From Debaryomyces hansenii CBS767 (lineage: Eukaryota > Ascomycota > Pichiomycetes > Serinales > Debaryomycetaceae), in contig NC_006048.2 in the NCBI RefSeq assembly GCF_000006445.2, positions 1,178,001 to 1,242,000 of the forward strand: a DNA stretch of 64,000 nucleotides. The letters run 5' to 3'. The notes beneath the pieces are model-generated. The model made no database searches and was not told the origin of the DNA. It saw only the letters and a list, made by a program, of their open reading frames with translations. Below are positions 45,745 to 55,810 of this stretch, in pieces. Numbering within the stretch: the first letter of the stretch is position 1; every line of letters begins with the position of its first letter. A program made the position numbers and the translations under genes.

Positions 45745-47259
45745 ATGATGCGATTGAATAATGATTCGCTGACTTCAATAGGATCAAACAAAGACAAGAA
45801 GTTACCCCCAATCCCGAATTCACAGGAAAATGAAGCAAAAACCACCAATATTATACCAAATGAGGATCTGATATTAGAATCCAAGACATTGAAACGTAAG
45901 AATTTCAAGAAATTGTCATTAGACTCACCATCAACAACATCTACACCATCAGCATCGCAAGCAGAAAATACGTCAACAGACATGGGATTACGATACCCAC
46001 CTAGCTCTAAGTCGGGTAGAATTAGACCAGCACCATTGATGAATTTAAACAGGAACTCACAGGGTAAATTAAACATCAATCAAAGTAATAGAAATATAGA
46101 CCCAGATACACAGTCGTCTACGGATGTTATTATAAACCATTTTTCGAATCTTGAGTTATCAAATATGAATAAGAGGAACCCTTCGATTGCAAGCAGAAAA
46201 AGACAAACAGTTATTTCCTCCATATCTCCAACGAAATCTAGTGCATCATCTCCGAACGATGCAAATTTGAATTCTCTAAACTTAACAGATCAACAATCGC
46301 CTATCGCGACGACATCCTCGATAAAATTGAATAATAATGACTTGTTGACGTTGAAGAATTTGGGTTCTGGGAACTCAGGGACTGTTTCGAAGATCCTTCA
46401 TATTCCAACACAGAAAACAATGGCTAAAAAAATAATACATATCGATCTGAAAAGTGTCATTCAGACTCAGATAATAAGGGAGTTACGGATATTACACGAA
46501 TGCCAATCTCCATTTATTATTGAATTTTACGGAGCTTTTATTAATAATAACAACACAATAGTGATTTGCATGGAATACTGTAATTGTGGGTCTTTAGATA
46601 AAATCTTACCACTTTGTCAGAATAATCAATTTCCCTTATTTGTATTAAAGAAGTTGTCCTATGCAATTCTATCGGGGTTAACCTATTTATATTCTACGCA
46701 TAAAATCATCCATCGAGATATTAAACCAAGCAATGTCCTAATGAATCATAAAGGTGAATTTAAATTATGTGATTTCGGTGTCCTGAGAGAATTGACTAAT
46801 TCGCTCGCGATGGCGGACACTTTTGTGGGGACATCAACATATATGTCACCAGAGAGAATACAAGGTTTGACTTATGGTGTAAAGTCAGATGTTTGGTCTA
46901 TGGGTTTAATGTTGATCGAATTAGCAAGGGGAATCCCTGTTTGGGTAGACGATGGTGAGGAGGAAGGTCCTCAAGGCCCTGAGGGTATTCTAGATTTGTT
47001 GCAAAGAATCGTCAACGAGGCGCCTCCTTCCTTAGCCAATAAGACTAACACAACAACAAATCAACCGTTCGATGATATATTATGTAAATTTATCGATTCT
47101 TGTCTAATAAAGGATGACAATTTGAGAAAATCACCATGGGATTTATTAAATGAACCCCAAGGATTCATATCGGGAGTCGAAAAGGGGCTTTACGATAAAG
47201 ACGTCAAGGTGTGGGCCAAAGGGATAAGAAAATTGCATAAAGAAAAGAATGAGAGTTAG
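45745..47259 (+). CDS. STE7: STE7/HST7-type MAP kinase kinase
   Basis: Dual-specificity kinase of the pheromone/filamentation MAP kinase cascade (Ste11 to Ste7 to Fus3/Kss1 in S. cerevisiae; Hst7 in C. albicans). 504 aa. N-terminal regulatory region (1-195) with a basic docking-like stretch (KTLKRKNFKKL); kinase domain from LKNLGSGNSGTVSKI, Lys in MAKKIIHIDLKS, HRDIKPSNVL, then DFGV followed by a CTG codon at 46783-46785 (residue 347). MAP kinase kinases have DFGVS here, so CTG must be Ser. The activation segment ELTNSLAMADTFVGTSTYMSPERIQG identifies the Ste7 type. A MAPKK-type proline-rich insert is replaced by an acidic one (DDGEEEGPQGPEG). Confidence 0.92.
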   Translation: MMRLNNDSLTSIGSNKDKKLPPIPNSQENEAKTTNIIPNEDLILESKTLKRKNFKKLSLDSPSTTSTPSASQAENTSTDMGLRYPPSSKSGRIRPAPLMNLNRNSQGKLNINQSNRNIDPDTQSSTDVIINHFSNLELSNMNKRNPSIASRKRQTVISSISPTKSSASSPNDANLNSLNLTDQQSPIATTSSIKLNNNDLLTLKNLGSGNSGTVSKILHIPTQKTMAKKIIHIDLKSVIQTQIIRELRILHECQSPFIIEFYGAFINNNNTIVICMEYCNCGSLDKILPLCQNNQFPLFVLKKLSYAILSGLTYLYSTHKIIHRDIKPSNVLMNHKGEFKLCDFGVLRELTNSLAMADTFVGTSTYMSPERIQGLTYGVKSDVWSMGLMLIELARGIPVWVDDGEEEGPQGPEGILDLLQRIVNEAPPSLANKTNTTTNQPFDDILCKFIDSCLIKDDNLRKSPWDLLNEPQGFISGVEKGLYDKDVKVWAKGIRKLHKEKNES

Positions 47260-47521
47260 ATCAGAGCATTGTCATATACATGTATATAGATATGTATGAT
47301 GTAATTATAACAAAATAGCATGTGTTATATTATTTGTATGTCTATATTAAAGATTATTTAATGTGCGAAACATTTCATTGATTAAACCAAACCTATGTAA
47401 TTTAAACAGAACTAAAAAAGATAATAATTAGCGAACAACAATCAATACCGGAAAGAAAACGTTGCTAACGCATACTCTTATTTGCATTAGTATTAGTAGC
47501 AATACCTGAGATAGTATTATA

Positions 47522-48391
47522 TTACTTGAGGAAAGCAGAATTAGTCAACTCAAGTTCCAATTCAAAATCAGGCTGGAATTCAGCATATAATGATTCGGGG
47601 TCACCAGTCATATGGCGTGTATAGGTAGCAACCTCGTCATTGATAAACTGCTTCTTGTAACCTCCAGCGCTTGCAGCATCCGCTAACAACTGTGCGTGAC
47701 AAGAGTCTTCCATTAAGTTGAAAAGGAATGCTGCCTCGTCAACAGTCTTACCAACGGTAAGAAGCCCGTGATTCTGCAAAATGACACCAAGCCCATCGGG
47801 TCCAAGCGCTTCTGCGATCTCTTCTCCTTCTCTTTCGTCTAGAGCCACTCCCCCAAAGTTACTGAAAACAGAATGTCTCTCGTGAAAAATACATACATCC
47901 TGGTTGATCATTTCTAACTCCTTTCCAAAAGTCAGGTATGTCTTTCCATGAATCAGGTGCGTGTGGCAAGCCGAAACTATATCTGGACGGGCTTTATGGA
48001 TGGCCGCATGGATCGAAAACCCCGCTGCATTCACCGCTGCCTGGTTCCCATCCTCCAATACATTACACTCCAAGTCGATGTGTACCAAATCACTCGCCTT
48101 TATTAACGAAAAGTGCTTATTCAATGGATTAATCCAAAACGTTCCTGGGGTAACTGGGTCCTTAAGTGAAATATGTCCGGCCGATCCTTCCGAATATCCT
48201 TTACGTCCAAATACTCGGAATGCTCCTGCCATATGTTCCAACATCCATTTTCTCTTATCGTATGGATTTTCAAATTTAGGTAGCTTATGTGGATGTTCCA
48301 TTCCTTTAGCCAAGTTGTGGGACCCTTCCTCACCCATCACATAATTTTTTCCCGCTGTTTCAACTGTTTTTTCTACTGAAGTTGGTGCCAT
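47522..48391 (-). CDS. Class II aldolase/adducin family protein
   Basis: 289 aa. The fold and metal site of class II aldolases such as fuculose- or ribulose-phosphate aldolase are visible: GAFRVFGRKGYSEGSAGHISLKDP (substrate phosphate loop SAGHIS), ACHTHLIHGKTYLTFG (zinc ligands H-x-H), and LGVILQNHGLLTVGKTVDEAAFLFNLMEDSC (third ligand in QNHG). The substrate is not known; fungal members of this size are generally unassigned and not essential. S. cerevisiae has no close equivalent that I recall, so this is a clade-specific metabolic gene. Confidence 0.88.
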   Translation of the reverse strand: MAPTSVEKTVETAGKNYVMGEEGSHNLAKGMEHPHKLPKFENPYDKRKWMLEHMAGAFRVFGRKGYSEGSAGHISLKDPVTPGTFWINPLNKHFSLIKASDLVHIDLECNVLEDGNQAAVNAAGFSIHAAIHKARPDIVSACHTHLIHGKTYLTFGKELEMINQDVCIFHERHSVFSNFGGVALDEREGEEIAEALGPDGLGVILQNHGLLTVGKTVDEAAFLFNLMEDSCHAQLLADAASAGGYKKQFINDEVATYTRHMTGDPESLYAEFQPDFELELELTNSAFLK

Positions 48392-48782
48392 GTTTCAATC
48401 AATATTATCAATATGATATCTATAATCGGTATATTAACACTAATTTAAAACCTTCGATTGAAGAAGAATAAAATAATTATAAATTTTGGTGAAATGCGGC
48501 GCTATTTATACTAAATGGGATTTTCGCGATAAGATGGAGAACGCTCTCACTTACTTTATAGAGCTGTTCTTACCGAAGCTGAACGATCCATTAAAAGAAA
48601 GATCACACTAATAGTGCTATGTACGGCAATTCAAGAGACCTTTAATAGTAAATGCTTATACATACTTCAGAGATAATAGGAATAGCATATTCATATATTA
48701 TATTATATTATATTATATTATTGTGTATGTAACAATTTTAACCGATACAACGAATTGTAATGAGATATGAAAGGATACGGAA
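48392..48782. other. Intergenic region with TATTA microsatellite
   Basis: About 390 bp between the aldolase start and the duplicated 3' end of the transporter. It contains a (TATTA)5 run at 48696-48720. Otherwise AT-rich promoter sequence. Confidence 0.5.
48696..48720 (+). repeat. (TATTA)5 microsatellite
   Basis: Five perfect copies of the pentamer TATTA lie immediately upstream of the tandem duplication that starts at 48783. Confidence 0.9.
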
Positions 48783-49012
48783 ATCTAGAATGGGGGTCAA
48801 ATAAAGATAGCTATTATTAGACTTTGTACGCAACATCATCTTCATACGAGTCCAGGAATTCACTTCTTTCGGGTTCAGTTTGGTGCAGCGGACTATTATC
48901 TAGAATGGGGGTCAAATAAAGATAGCTATTATTAGACTTTGTACGCAACATCATCTTCATACGAGTCCAGGAATTCACTTCTTTCGGGTTCAGTTTGGTG
49001 CAGCGGACTATT
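48783..49012. repeat. Exact 115-bp tandem duplication over the transporter 3' end
   Basis: 48783-48897 and 48898-49012 are identical by eye over all 115 bases. The unit contains the last 27 codons or so and the stop codon of the minus-strand transporter gene plus about 34 bp of 3' flank. Copy 2 (48898-49012) is joined to the gene; copy 1 is the downstream extra. Absence of any mismatch points to a very recent event. Confidence 0.95.
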
Positions 49013-50770
49013 TGGAGCCATTTTGGCCGTATGTGCAGCATATCCATATTTGGATTGAGTTCTTAACTTGGCACCATATTTTCCGAAGAGGAAGGGAACA
49101 GGAACCATGACTAACGCAACGAAACCGAACAACGACGAGGCCCAGCCAATGTTGAGCTTATGATACATTTGGGTCACAAAAAGTGGGAAAACCGATGCCA
49201 ATATATAGCGCAATAGGTTATTTGCAGCAATCGCGGATGCAACCGAAATAGGAGGGAACGCCATTGAGAAGTAGAAGATCACCGAAATGAAAATGGTGAT
49301 CATGCCAAAACCAAATGGGACTCCGGCAGCAACTGGAGCCATTCAGTGGATGGAACCGGTTCTGCCTGTCCAGCCTAACCAGAAAAGCGATATAGGGAGG
49401 CAAAACGCACCTATTTTTGCTGGTAGTAGTTTTGTTTCTGGAGCAGATAGAATCAATTTCCCATTCTCGTCTCTCCTCCCTCGGGTGCCATCTTGGTTTC
49501 TAGGGTTATAAACGAACTTGTCCATTATGACGAAAAAGGTGACACCTATAAGTAGTCCGACACCCGATCCAATGAAGGGTAGTCCTGAAACACCTAGGTC
49601 CATATGGTATACACCTTGAAAGATAACGGGATATGCTTCGAAGAACCCAAATAATACAGCAAAGATGAACGAAACATAGATAGAAAAGACGCTAACAATT
49701 GGTTCTACAACCAACATCTCCACTGGACGCAACAATGTGATTTTTGCCATGTCTTTAAAGTATAGCTTGTCTATTGGTTGCTTATTCAACTTCATTCCTC
49801 TTTTTTCTGCTCTTTTGACCAAGATTATGGGTTTATACGTTTCAGGAAGAAATATTGCGAACGGAAGAACTGCACCAGAAATGATTAAGGAAACCCACAT
49901 TGTCCACCTCCAACCCTTGTGCTCAGCCGCAAAACCACCGATCATAGGTCCTAAAACTGGACCAAGGAAGGGGGCTAAACAGAAAGTAGCCATGGCAGTT
50001 CCAATTTCCGATGGATCCCAAAGATCACTAATTGACCCACCTGCAACAGCTAATGCAGGCGAAGCGATGAATCCACAGAAAAATCTTAAAATAAGAATAG
50101 AATAAATATTTTGGCATAAGCCGATACCCATAGTAAATAACATGGAAATCGGTAACGAGAATACATATATCCACCGGCGACCGATGACTTCAGATAATGG
50201 TGCAGCCACCGCGGGGCCAAATGCCAACCCTAGTAAATAGAACGTTAAGCCAGAGATACAAAGCACTTGCGAAGCTCCAAACGCTCTCACCAATTCTGGC
50301 ACACCAGCAACATATAACGAGCTACCAAGGGTAACAGATAAACATATGAGTGCAACAGAATATGTAACATACAACTTCTTCCATTTTGACCAATTTTGTG
50401 GGTTATCCTTATCGTCTAACGAATCCCAATTTAGTTTATTAACATCCACAGCACCATGATTAGCATTAATTTGATTATCTTCTAAAGATGAATGATCAGA
50501 AGATATATTACAGCCATCATTGGTATAGTTCTCATTAGAGGGCTGACCCTGAGATATTGGCCCATCATTATCCATATTATTAACTTCACATGTTAGCTCA
50601 TTATTGGATCCACTATAGTTTTCTACATCTAGAGGAAAATATGAAGCTTCAGGGATTAAAATATTTTTAGGTTCTTGGCCTTCACTATACATAAAATCAC
50701 GATCTGCGGTCTCGTCGCTCAGATTACTGTCAGAGGTATTGGATACGCTCATTAAAGTTAATTTACCCAA
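48932..50770 (-). pseudogene. TPO-type MFS drug/polyamine transporter, interrupted by a TGA codon
   Basis: One transporter frame of 613 codons split by an in-frame TGA at 49343-49345. Upstream 475 codons: acidic/Asn-rich cytosolic N-terminus, LNWDSLDDKDNPQNWSKWKK (the conserved entry motif of the DHA1 Tpo group), then membrane helices 1-10 or so, with GPAVAAPLSEVIGRRWIY (MFS motif A) and GPVLGPMIGGFAAEHKGWRW. The downstream 136 codons continue without shift (MAPVAAGVPFGFGMITIF to the end). The paralogue next door reads SSVHWMAPVAAG, so TGA stands where TGG (Trp) is expected. The truncated protein would lack the last helices. A sequencing error or stop readthrough cannot be excluded. S. cerevisiae relatives export polyamines and drugs. 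Confidence 0.88.
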
Positions 50771-51316
50771 ATAATCTCAACTTACTGATATTTCAGTCTC
50801 TCATTCAATGAATGGGTAATTTGATACCCTATATATTTGATCCAAAGCTTACAAATCAATTCGGATCTTATAAACCTTGTTTTTTATGCTGTAGATTTCT
50901 GAATATAATTTGTTATATTATTAAGCGGACCTTGCTCTCAATTTAATGCAATTGATTTTACAACGAGTACCAAAATCACCCTTAATTTTGGTGTAGCTAA
51001 GAGGGTATTATTTTATTTTTATAGTAAGATCACTATAATATGAGCGTAATATAGAAGGTTTGAACAATAATACGGAGATAAAGACTTGAAAGCGGTCTTT
51101 GGTGCTGATTATTAATATTGTTTTTACTGAAATGAGAAAACATGCTGCGAACTAACATTTTAGGTATTTGACACATATATATGATACTATTGATTTATCT
51201 TTCAGTCATGGAATAACAAATGAATTTTCAAGACACGAAAGTTTACCTCTATAGAAAGGTGCATAGACTACATGATTAGAGCTCAAAAATTAATGATATA
51301 AATGATACTAGGTTGA

Positions 51317-51356
<40 letters not shown>

Positions 51357-51476
51357 GTATGTAATTATTAAGTTATACTATGTTGGTATAACTATTATTA
51401 GTTATTAAATATTCTGAATTTGATGAAGAATTTATTGCAATGCAAATGTATACTCATAATGATAACAGATGCACAA
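50771..51476. other. Intergenic region between the two MFS genes, with ATT microsatellite
   Basis: About 700 bp, presumably the promoter of the interrupted transporter gene. It contains an (ATT)13 run at 51317-51356. No other feature seen. Confidence 0.5.
51317..51356 (+). repeat. (ATT)13 microsatellite
   Basis: A perfect trinucleotide run of about 40 bp, 120 bp past the stop codon of the intact transporter gene (which lies on the minus strand). Confidence 0.9.
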
Positions 51477-51531
51477 TCAAACATTATGTGAAGCATCTGT
51501 TCCAGGAGCAGCTTCAGGTTCAGCCTTTTGC

Positions 51532-51571
<40 letters not shown>

Positions 51572-53423
51572 TTTGCTCGGCAATCCTTTTGAAGAGTGCC
51601 GCGTAACCGAACTTGGACCTACCTCTTAATTTTGCACCATATCTCTGGAAAATGAAAGGCACAGGGACCATGGCCAATGCAATGAAAGCAAATAATGAAG
51701 TAGCCCAATCGATATGTAATCTTTCGTACATCTGAACAGTAAATAATGGGAAAACAGATGCTAACAAGTAACGTACTAAGTTATTTGCAGCCAATGCAGA
51801 TGCAAGAGACGCTGGTGGATATGACATTGAGAAATAGTAAATGACGGCGAAAAATACCAAGATCAACCCAAATCCAAAGGGAACACCAGCAGCAACTGGA
51901 GCCATCCAGTGAACTGAACTTGTTCTACCAGTCCAGGCTAACCAGAATAATGCAATGGGTAAACAAATGGCTCCCACCTTACCAGAAAGCAATTTATTTT
52001 CTGGAAGACCAAAAATAAAATTACCATTTTCGTCTCTCTTACCTCTAGTACCATCGGGATTTTTTGGATTGTAGATTGTTTTATCTAATATAATGAAAAA
52101 TATAACCCCACCTATTAAGCCAATACCAACACCAAGAAAAGGTAAACCAGAAACCCCTAAGCTCATACCATAGGTACCCTGGAAAATAATTGGGTAAGCT
52201 TCGAAAAATCCGAATAAGACTGCAAAAACAAACGCAATATAAATCGTGAAAATGGAAACGATAGGTTCAACCATTAACATTTGCACAGGACGTAATAAGT
52301 TATTGACAGCCAAATTTTTGACAAATTGCTTATTTACTGGGGGCTTGTACAAATTAATACCCCTTTTCTTAGCCCTATGTGCTAAAATAATTGGCTTATA
52401 GGTTTCTGGTAAGAGTAAGACGAAAGGAAGAATAAGGCCTGAAGCCATTAAGTAAATCCACATAGTCCATTTCCATCCCTTCTGTTCAGCAGCGAATCCA
52501 CCAATGATAGGACCTAAAACTGGACCTAAGAAAGGTGCTAAACAGAACATAGCCATAGCGAAGCCCATATCTTGGAAACTCCAAATATCACTAATAGAAC
52601 CTCCAGCGACCGCCATGGCTGGCGAAGCAAAGAAACCACAGAAGAATCTTAAAATTAAAATCGAATGGATGTTCTTTGATAAACCAATCCCCATCGCGAA
52701 TAACATTGAAATTGGTAATGAAAAGAAGTAAATCCAACGACGACCAAATACTTCAGACATTGGGGCAGCAATCGCAGGGCCAACTGCTAAACCAATTAAG
52801 TAGAATGTCAAACCAGAGATACAAAGTTCCTGCGATACTCCGAATTCAACCATTAAGCTTGGAATACCCGCAACGTATAAAGAACTACCCAATGAAACAC
52901 ACAAGCAAATAAGCGCCACGGTAAATGTAATATACCATTTTTTCCATTGTGGCCAATTTTGAGGATTAGATCTATCATCTGGCGAATCCCAGTCTAATTT
53001 TTCAATGTGTATAGGTTCATCTGACGATTGAGAATTCACCTCGTTTAATTTTTCAGGTGTTCCTTCCAACGATTCTTTTTCATTCTGTCCATCTTTCGCC
53101 AATTGTTTTCCTTCAGATCTTTCGTTGCTGATGTTATATTCTGGGTCAGGATACGACTTCTCTGATGGCTTTTCATCTCCATATACATCTTTCATATAAG
53201 ATCCGGTATCTGTGTCTGAGCTGTCAGGTGCATCTGCTGTTCCATTAATAACCCGTCCAGTCTGGTTTGAAACGTCTTCTTCGTCAGTTTCGTTTAAGTC
53301 TTCTTCAGCAGTCGCATATGCAGAGAGGTTAGCTGATGATGCCTGGTCGCGAATAGTCTCTTGAACATTTGATGCATCTCTCAATTGCTGTTCTTCACTT
53401 TGAGAAGTGCCAAAAATACCCAT
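51477..53423 (-). CDS. TPO-type MFS drug/polyamine transporter (intact paralogue)
   Basis: 648 aa, DHA1 family of the major facilitator superfamily, H+ antiporter type. A long acidic cytosolic N-terminus (1-145) is followed by LDWDSPDDRSNPQNWPQWKKWY, then twelve predicted helices. Motif A (APMSEVFGRRWIYFFSLP), the antiporter-like GPVLGPIIGGFAAEQKGW segment and LPETYKPIIL are present. It is very similar to the interrupted copy upstream, so the pair arose by tandem duplication. Relatives include S. cerevisiae Tpo1-Tpo4 and C. albicans Flu1. The C-terminus carries a run of 13 Ala encoded by a GCT repeat, absent in the paralogue, which ends PERSEFLDSYEDDVAYKV instead. Confidence 0.9.
51532..51569 (-). 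repeat. (GCT)n trinucleotide repeat coding for poly-Ala
   Basis: About 12.5 perfect GCT units on the coding (minus) strand give 13 consecutive Ala residues in the cytosolic tail of the intact transporter. Perfect codon uniformity suggests recent slippage expansion. Confidence 0.92.
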
Positions 53424-54009
53424 TGTGTATAATATTTATTGCACTTTTTCTATAGTACCAATGATGATGTATGCTATTTTTATTAAAATATGAAGCGAAT
53501 TCTTCTACTCAGATTATCTACAGTCAGGAACAAAGAATATATATATATGTTTAGGTCTCGATTAGTCAGTTGCCATAGTCCGATGGGCGGATTTAACTAT
53601 TGTAAATATGTACGAACCGGACTTTTCATATTTTTTCTTGAAGAGATTATCGCGATATAGTTCTTTTCTACATATTCATCAATAGAATTGTTCTTATAAT
53701 ACGCTTTACATAATATAATTACATATATATATATATATACATTAGAATCATCAAAGTAATTTGAAAAGTTTACAAGACAGAACAGTAATTGAATAAAATC
53801 CCGTTCCATTGAACATAACGAAGATCGGCGATAATTATTATTCGGAGAATATTGACCTCGGTCTGTCAAAATTTAACCTCGGCTAAATTGTTCTGCAAGA
53901 AACTGCAACAAGTTCTTTTTTATTGAATATGAGGCAATGGTAGGTTCGGTTGCAATCCACATATAGATCTAAACCCGAATTATGTCTGTAGATAGCAGAA
54001 AGATGGTCT
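53424..54009. other. Intergenic region upstream of the intact MFS gene
   Basis: About 590 bp with an (AT)n run near 53722-53739. A 90-codon minus-strand ORF (53597-53869) covers that repeat and is unconvincing. No RNA gene seen. Confidence 0.45.
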
Positions 54010-55647
54010 CTATTTCTCAATAGCAGGTTGAGCACCATTTCTTTCCTTGTTCCATCCATAGTAACTCTTTGCCCTTATAAACCCAAAGGTAAAATTGCAA
54101 GCGAATATTAGCAATACAAAACCGAACATCACAAGAAAGAACTTGAAACTTAACGGTTCTATCAAGGAGTTTATAATCATCCCCACAGTTTCCGCACTGA
54201 TCAGGGACTTATTTCCGCCTCCATTATATGGGTCTTGATTCATGCATTTTAACCAGTAGGCACATGGCTTCTCTAATATAGGGACAATCAGGTCCGGAGA
54301 GCAGTTATTATCATTATATGAGCGTTTGCAAGATTCGATCTCCACTAGCACATTTGAAATTTGTTGAGAAAGCTTATGCTTAATGTCTTGTCGAACAGTT
54401 TGAATGATGGAGTAAACCAAATACGCTGCATAGCATGTAGCAACAAAATTTATAATTAGCTGCAAATAAGAAGATAATATGTACGAAGCTTTTTCCAGCG
54501 GGCTAGAGTTTGCTTCCCACGGCAAAGGTAGACTAATATCTCTGTTCTGCGGATGGAAATTGTAGGATTGATTCGGATCTAGGACTTGTATCAGGCCTGG
54601 ATCTCGGTGCTGCAACTGCCCTGTTTGCAGTTGTATTTGGCTCAGTATTTCGGTTTGGCTTGGATTTGCCAACTGAGTCGCTGATTGATTAATAGGGGTA
54701 GTATAATAGTGATGATGATGAACCTGTAGCGGTGTTGTCCACGAGTTGCTGGTTGGACTGAATATGTTATTAACTGGAAATTTATTCATATTCTTCCTAT
54801 ACATATACGATTGGTTCATGGAATTGTTGATAGTACTTCTCGAATCATTTGAATCATAATCCCCGTTTATTGGGTTGTAGGTGTATTCTTCGATATCGTT
54901 GTTCCTGTTTGACTTATTGGCAAAAAATGCATTAGCATCACTTGAGCTAAAAGAGCTCATATTCCTTTGTCCGGTTCTATGCTTTAATTCTGGCGTACTT
55001 CTGTAATTGCCAAATGTGTCGTAATTGGTGCTATAGCTTTCATTATTGGAATTTGTATCGATTTCATAATCAATAGACTCATGATTATCCATATTGGATG
55101 GGAGTAGTAATTTTTGTCTCGGCATGATCGCCAATTTGGCACCTAGAGTTGTCGGTGATAATATCGAATGAGAAATAGAAGATACTACGCTGGCATTTCT
55201 GGAATAATCCTGATCTATTTCTTGTCCATTCTCTCTTTCTTGAACTTCACTGTCGTTATTATCATTATCACTTCCTGAATTCTTCGTCTCGGTCATTTCT
55301 CTATCGTTCACCACGCTGCTGTTATCTTCGTCCTCCTTCTTCATGAAAAAGCTTTTCATGCCACCTAAATTTGCACCTTCGTCCTTACTTATGGGGGTTG
55401 ATTGGAACGGCGACGCAATATATTCCTGTAATCTCGTAGTAGGTGTCAACCGATCTACATTTCCATGCTCAGGTGGTGGTGTGTCATAATTCGATGGTGG
55501 CGGACCTAAATCAAGCGTATTGTCTATTTCCATGTAATCATCATCGTTATCGTAAGTTTCTTCATATCTAGTTTGAGACGTTACATAATTACTATCATCT
55601 ATCGACAATGATTGTAAGAAGCTTCCATCAAACTCATGCGATGCCAT
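54010..55647 (-). CDS. BRL1: BRL1, nuclear envelope Brr6/Brl1 family protein
   Basis: Integral nuclear envelope protein needed for nuclear pore assembly and membrane lipid homeostasis. I start at MASHEFDGSFLQSLSIDD (55647), giving 545 aa; the frame extends to 55737. Residues 1-390 are Asn/Ser/Asp-rich and disordered. The C-terminal domain has two membrane helices (LQLIINFVATCYAAYLVYSI; FKFFLVMFGFVLLIFACNF) flanking a lumenal segment with four conserved Cys (SCKRSYNDNNC, KPCAYWLKC), the disulfide pattern of the family. The long N-terminal region favours BRL1 over the short BRR6. It is divergent from IPI1. Confidence 0.9.
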   Translation of the reverse strand: MASHEFDGSFLQSLSIDDSNYVTSQTRYEETYDNDDDYMEIDNTLDLGPPPSNYDTPPPEHGNVDRLTPTTRLQEYIASPFQSTPISKDEGANLGGMKSFFMKKEDEDNSSVVNDREMTETKNSGSDNDNNDSEVQERENGQEIDQDYSRNASVVSSISHSILSPTTLGAKLAIMPRQKLLLPSNMDNHESIDYEIDTNSNNESYSTNYDTFGNYRSTPELKHRTGQRNMSSFSSSDANAFFANKSNRNNDIEEYTYNPINGDYDSNDSRSTINNSMNQSYMYRKNMNKFPVNNIFSPTSNSWTTPLQVHHHHYYTTPINQSATQLANPSQTEILSQIQLQTGQLQHRDPGLIQVLDPNQSYNFHPQNRDISLPLPWEANSSPLEKASYILSSYLQLIINFVATCYAAYLVYSIIQTVRQDIKHKLSQQISNVLVEIESCKRSYNDNNCSPDLIVPILEKPCAYWLKCMNQDPYNGGGNKSLISAETVGMIINSLIEPLSFKFFLVMFGFVLLIFACNFTFGFIRAKSYYGWNKERNGAQPAIEK

Positions 55648-55810
55648 TTTGCCATAGTATTTGAATGTACTGAATATTTGTTTAGAACAATCGTAATATC
55701 TGTGTTTACTTAATTTTAAGTGCGGCTTGGGCATCATATTTAAATTTTTCAGTCCTACTATAAGTTTAGATTAGAATAAGCTTAATCATATACATACATA
55801 TATTAGCAAC

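Noticed and set aside
48817..49047. 76-codon minus-strand ORF over the tandem duplication
   Set aside because: An artefact of the duplicated 115-bp unit read in another frame before rejoining the transporter tail.
53597..53869. 90-codon minus-strand ORF upstream of the intact transporter
   Set aside because: Part of it is translation of an AT dinucleotide repeat (YIYIY); no conserved content.
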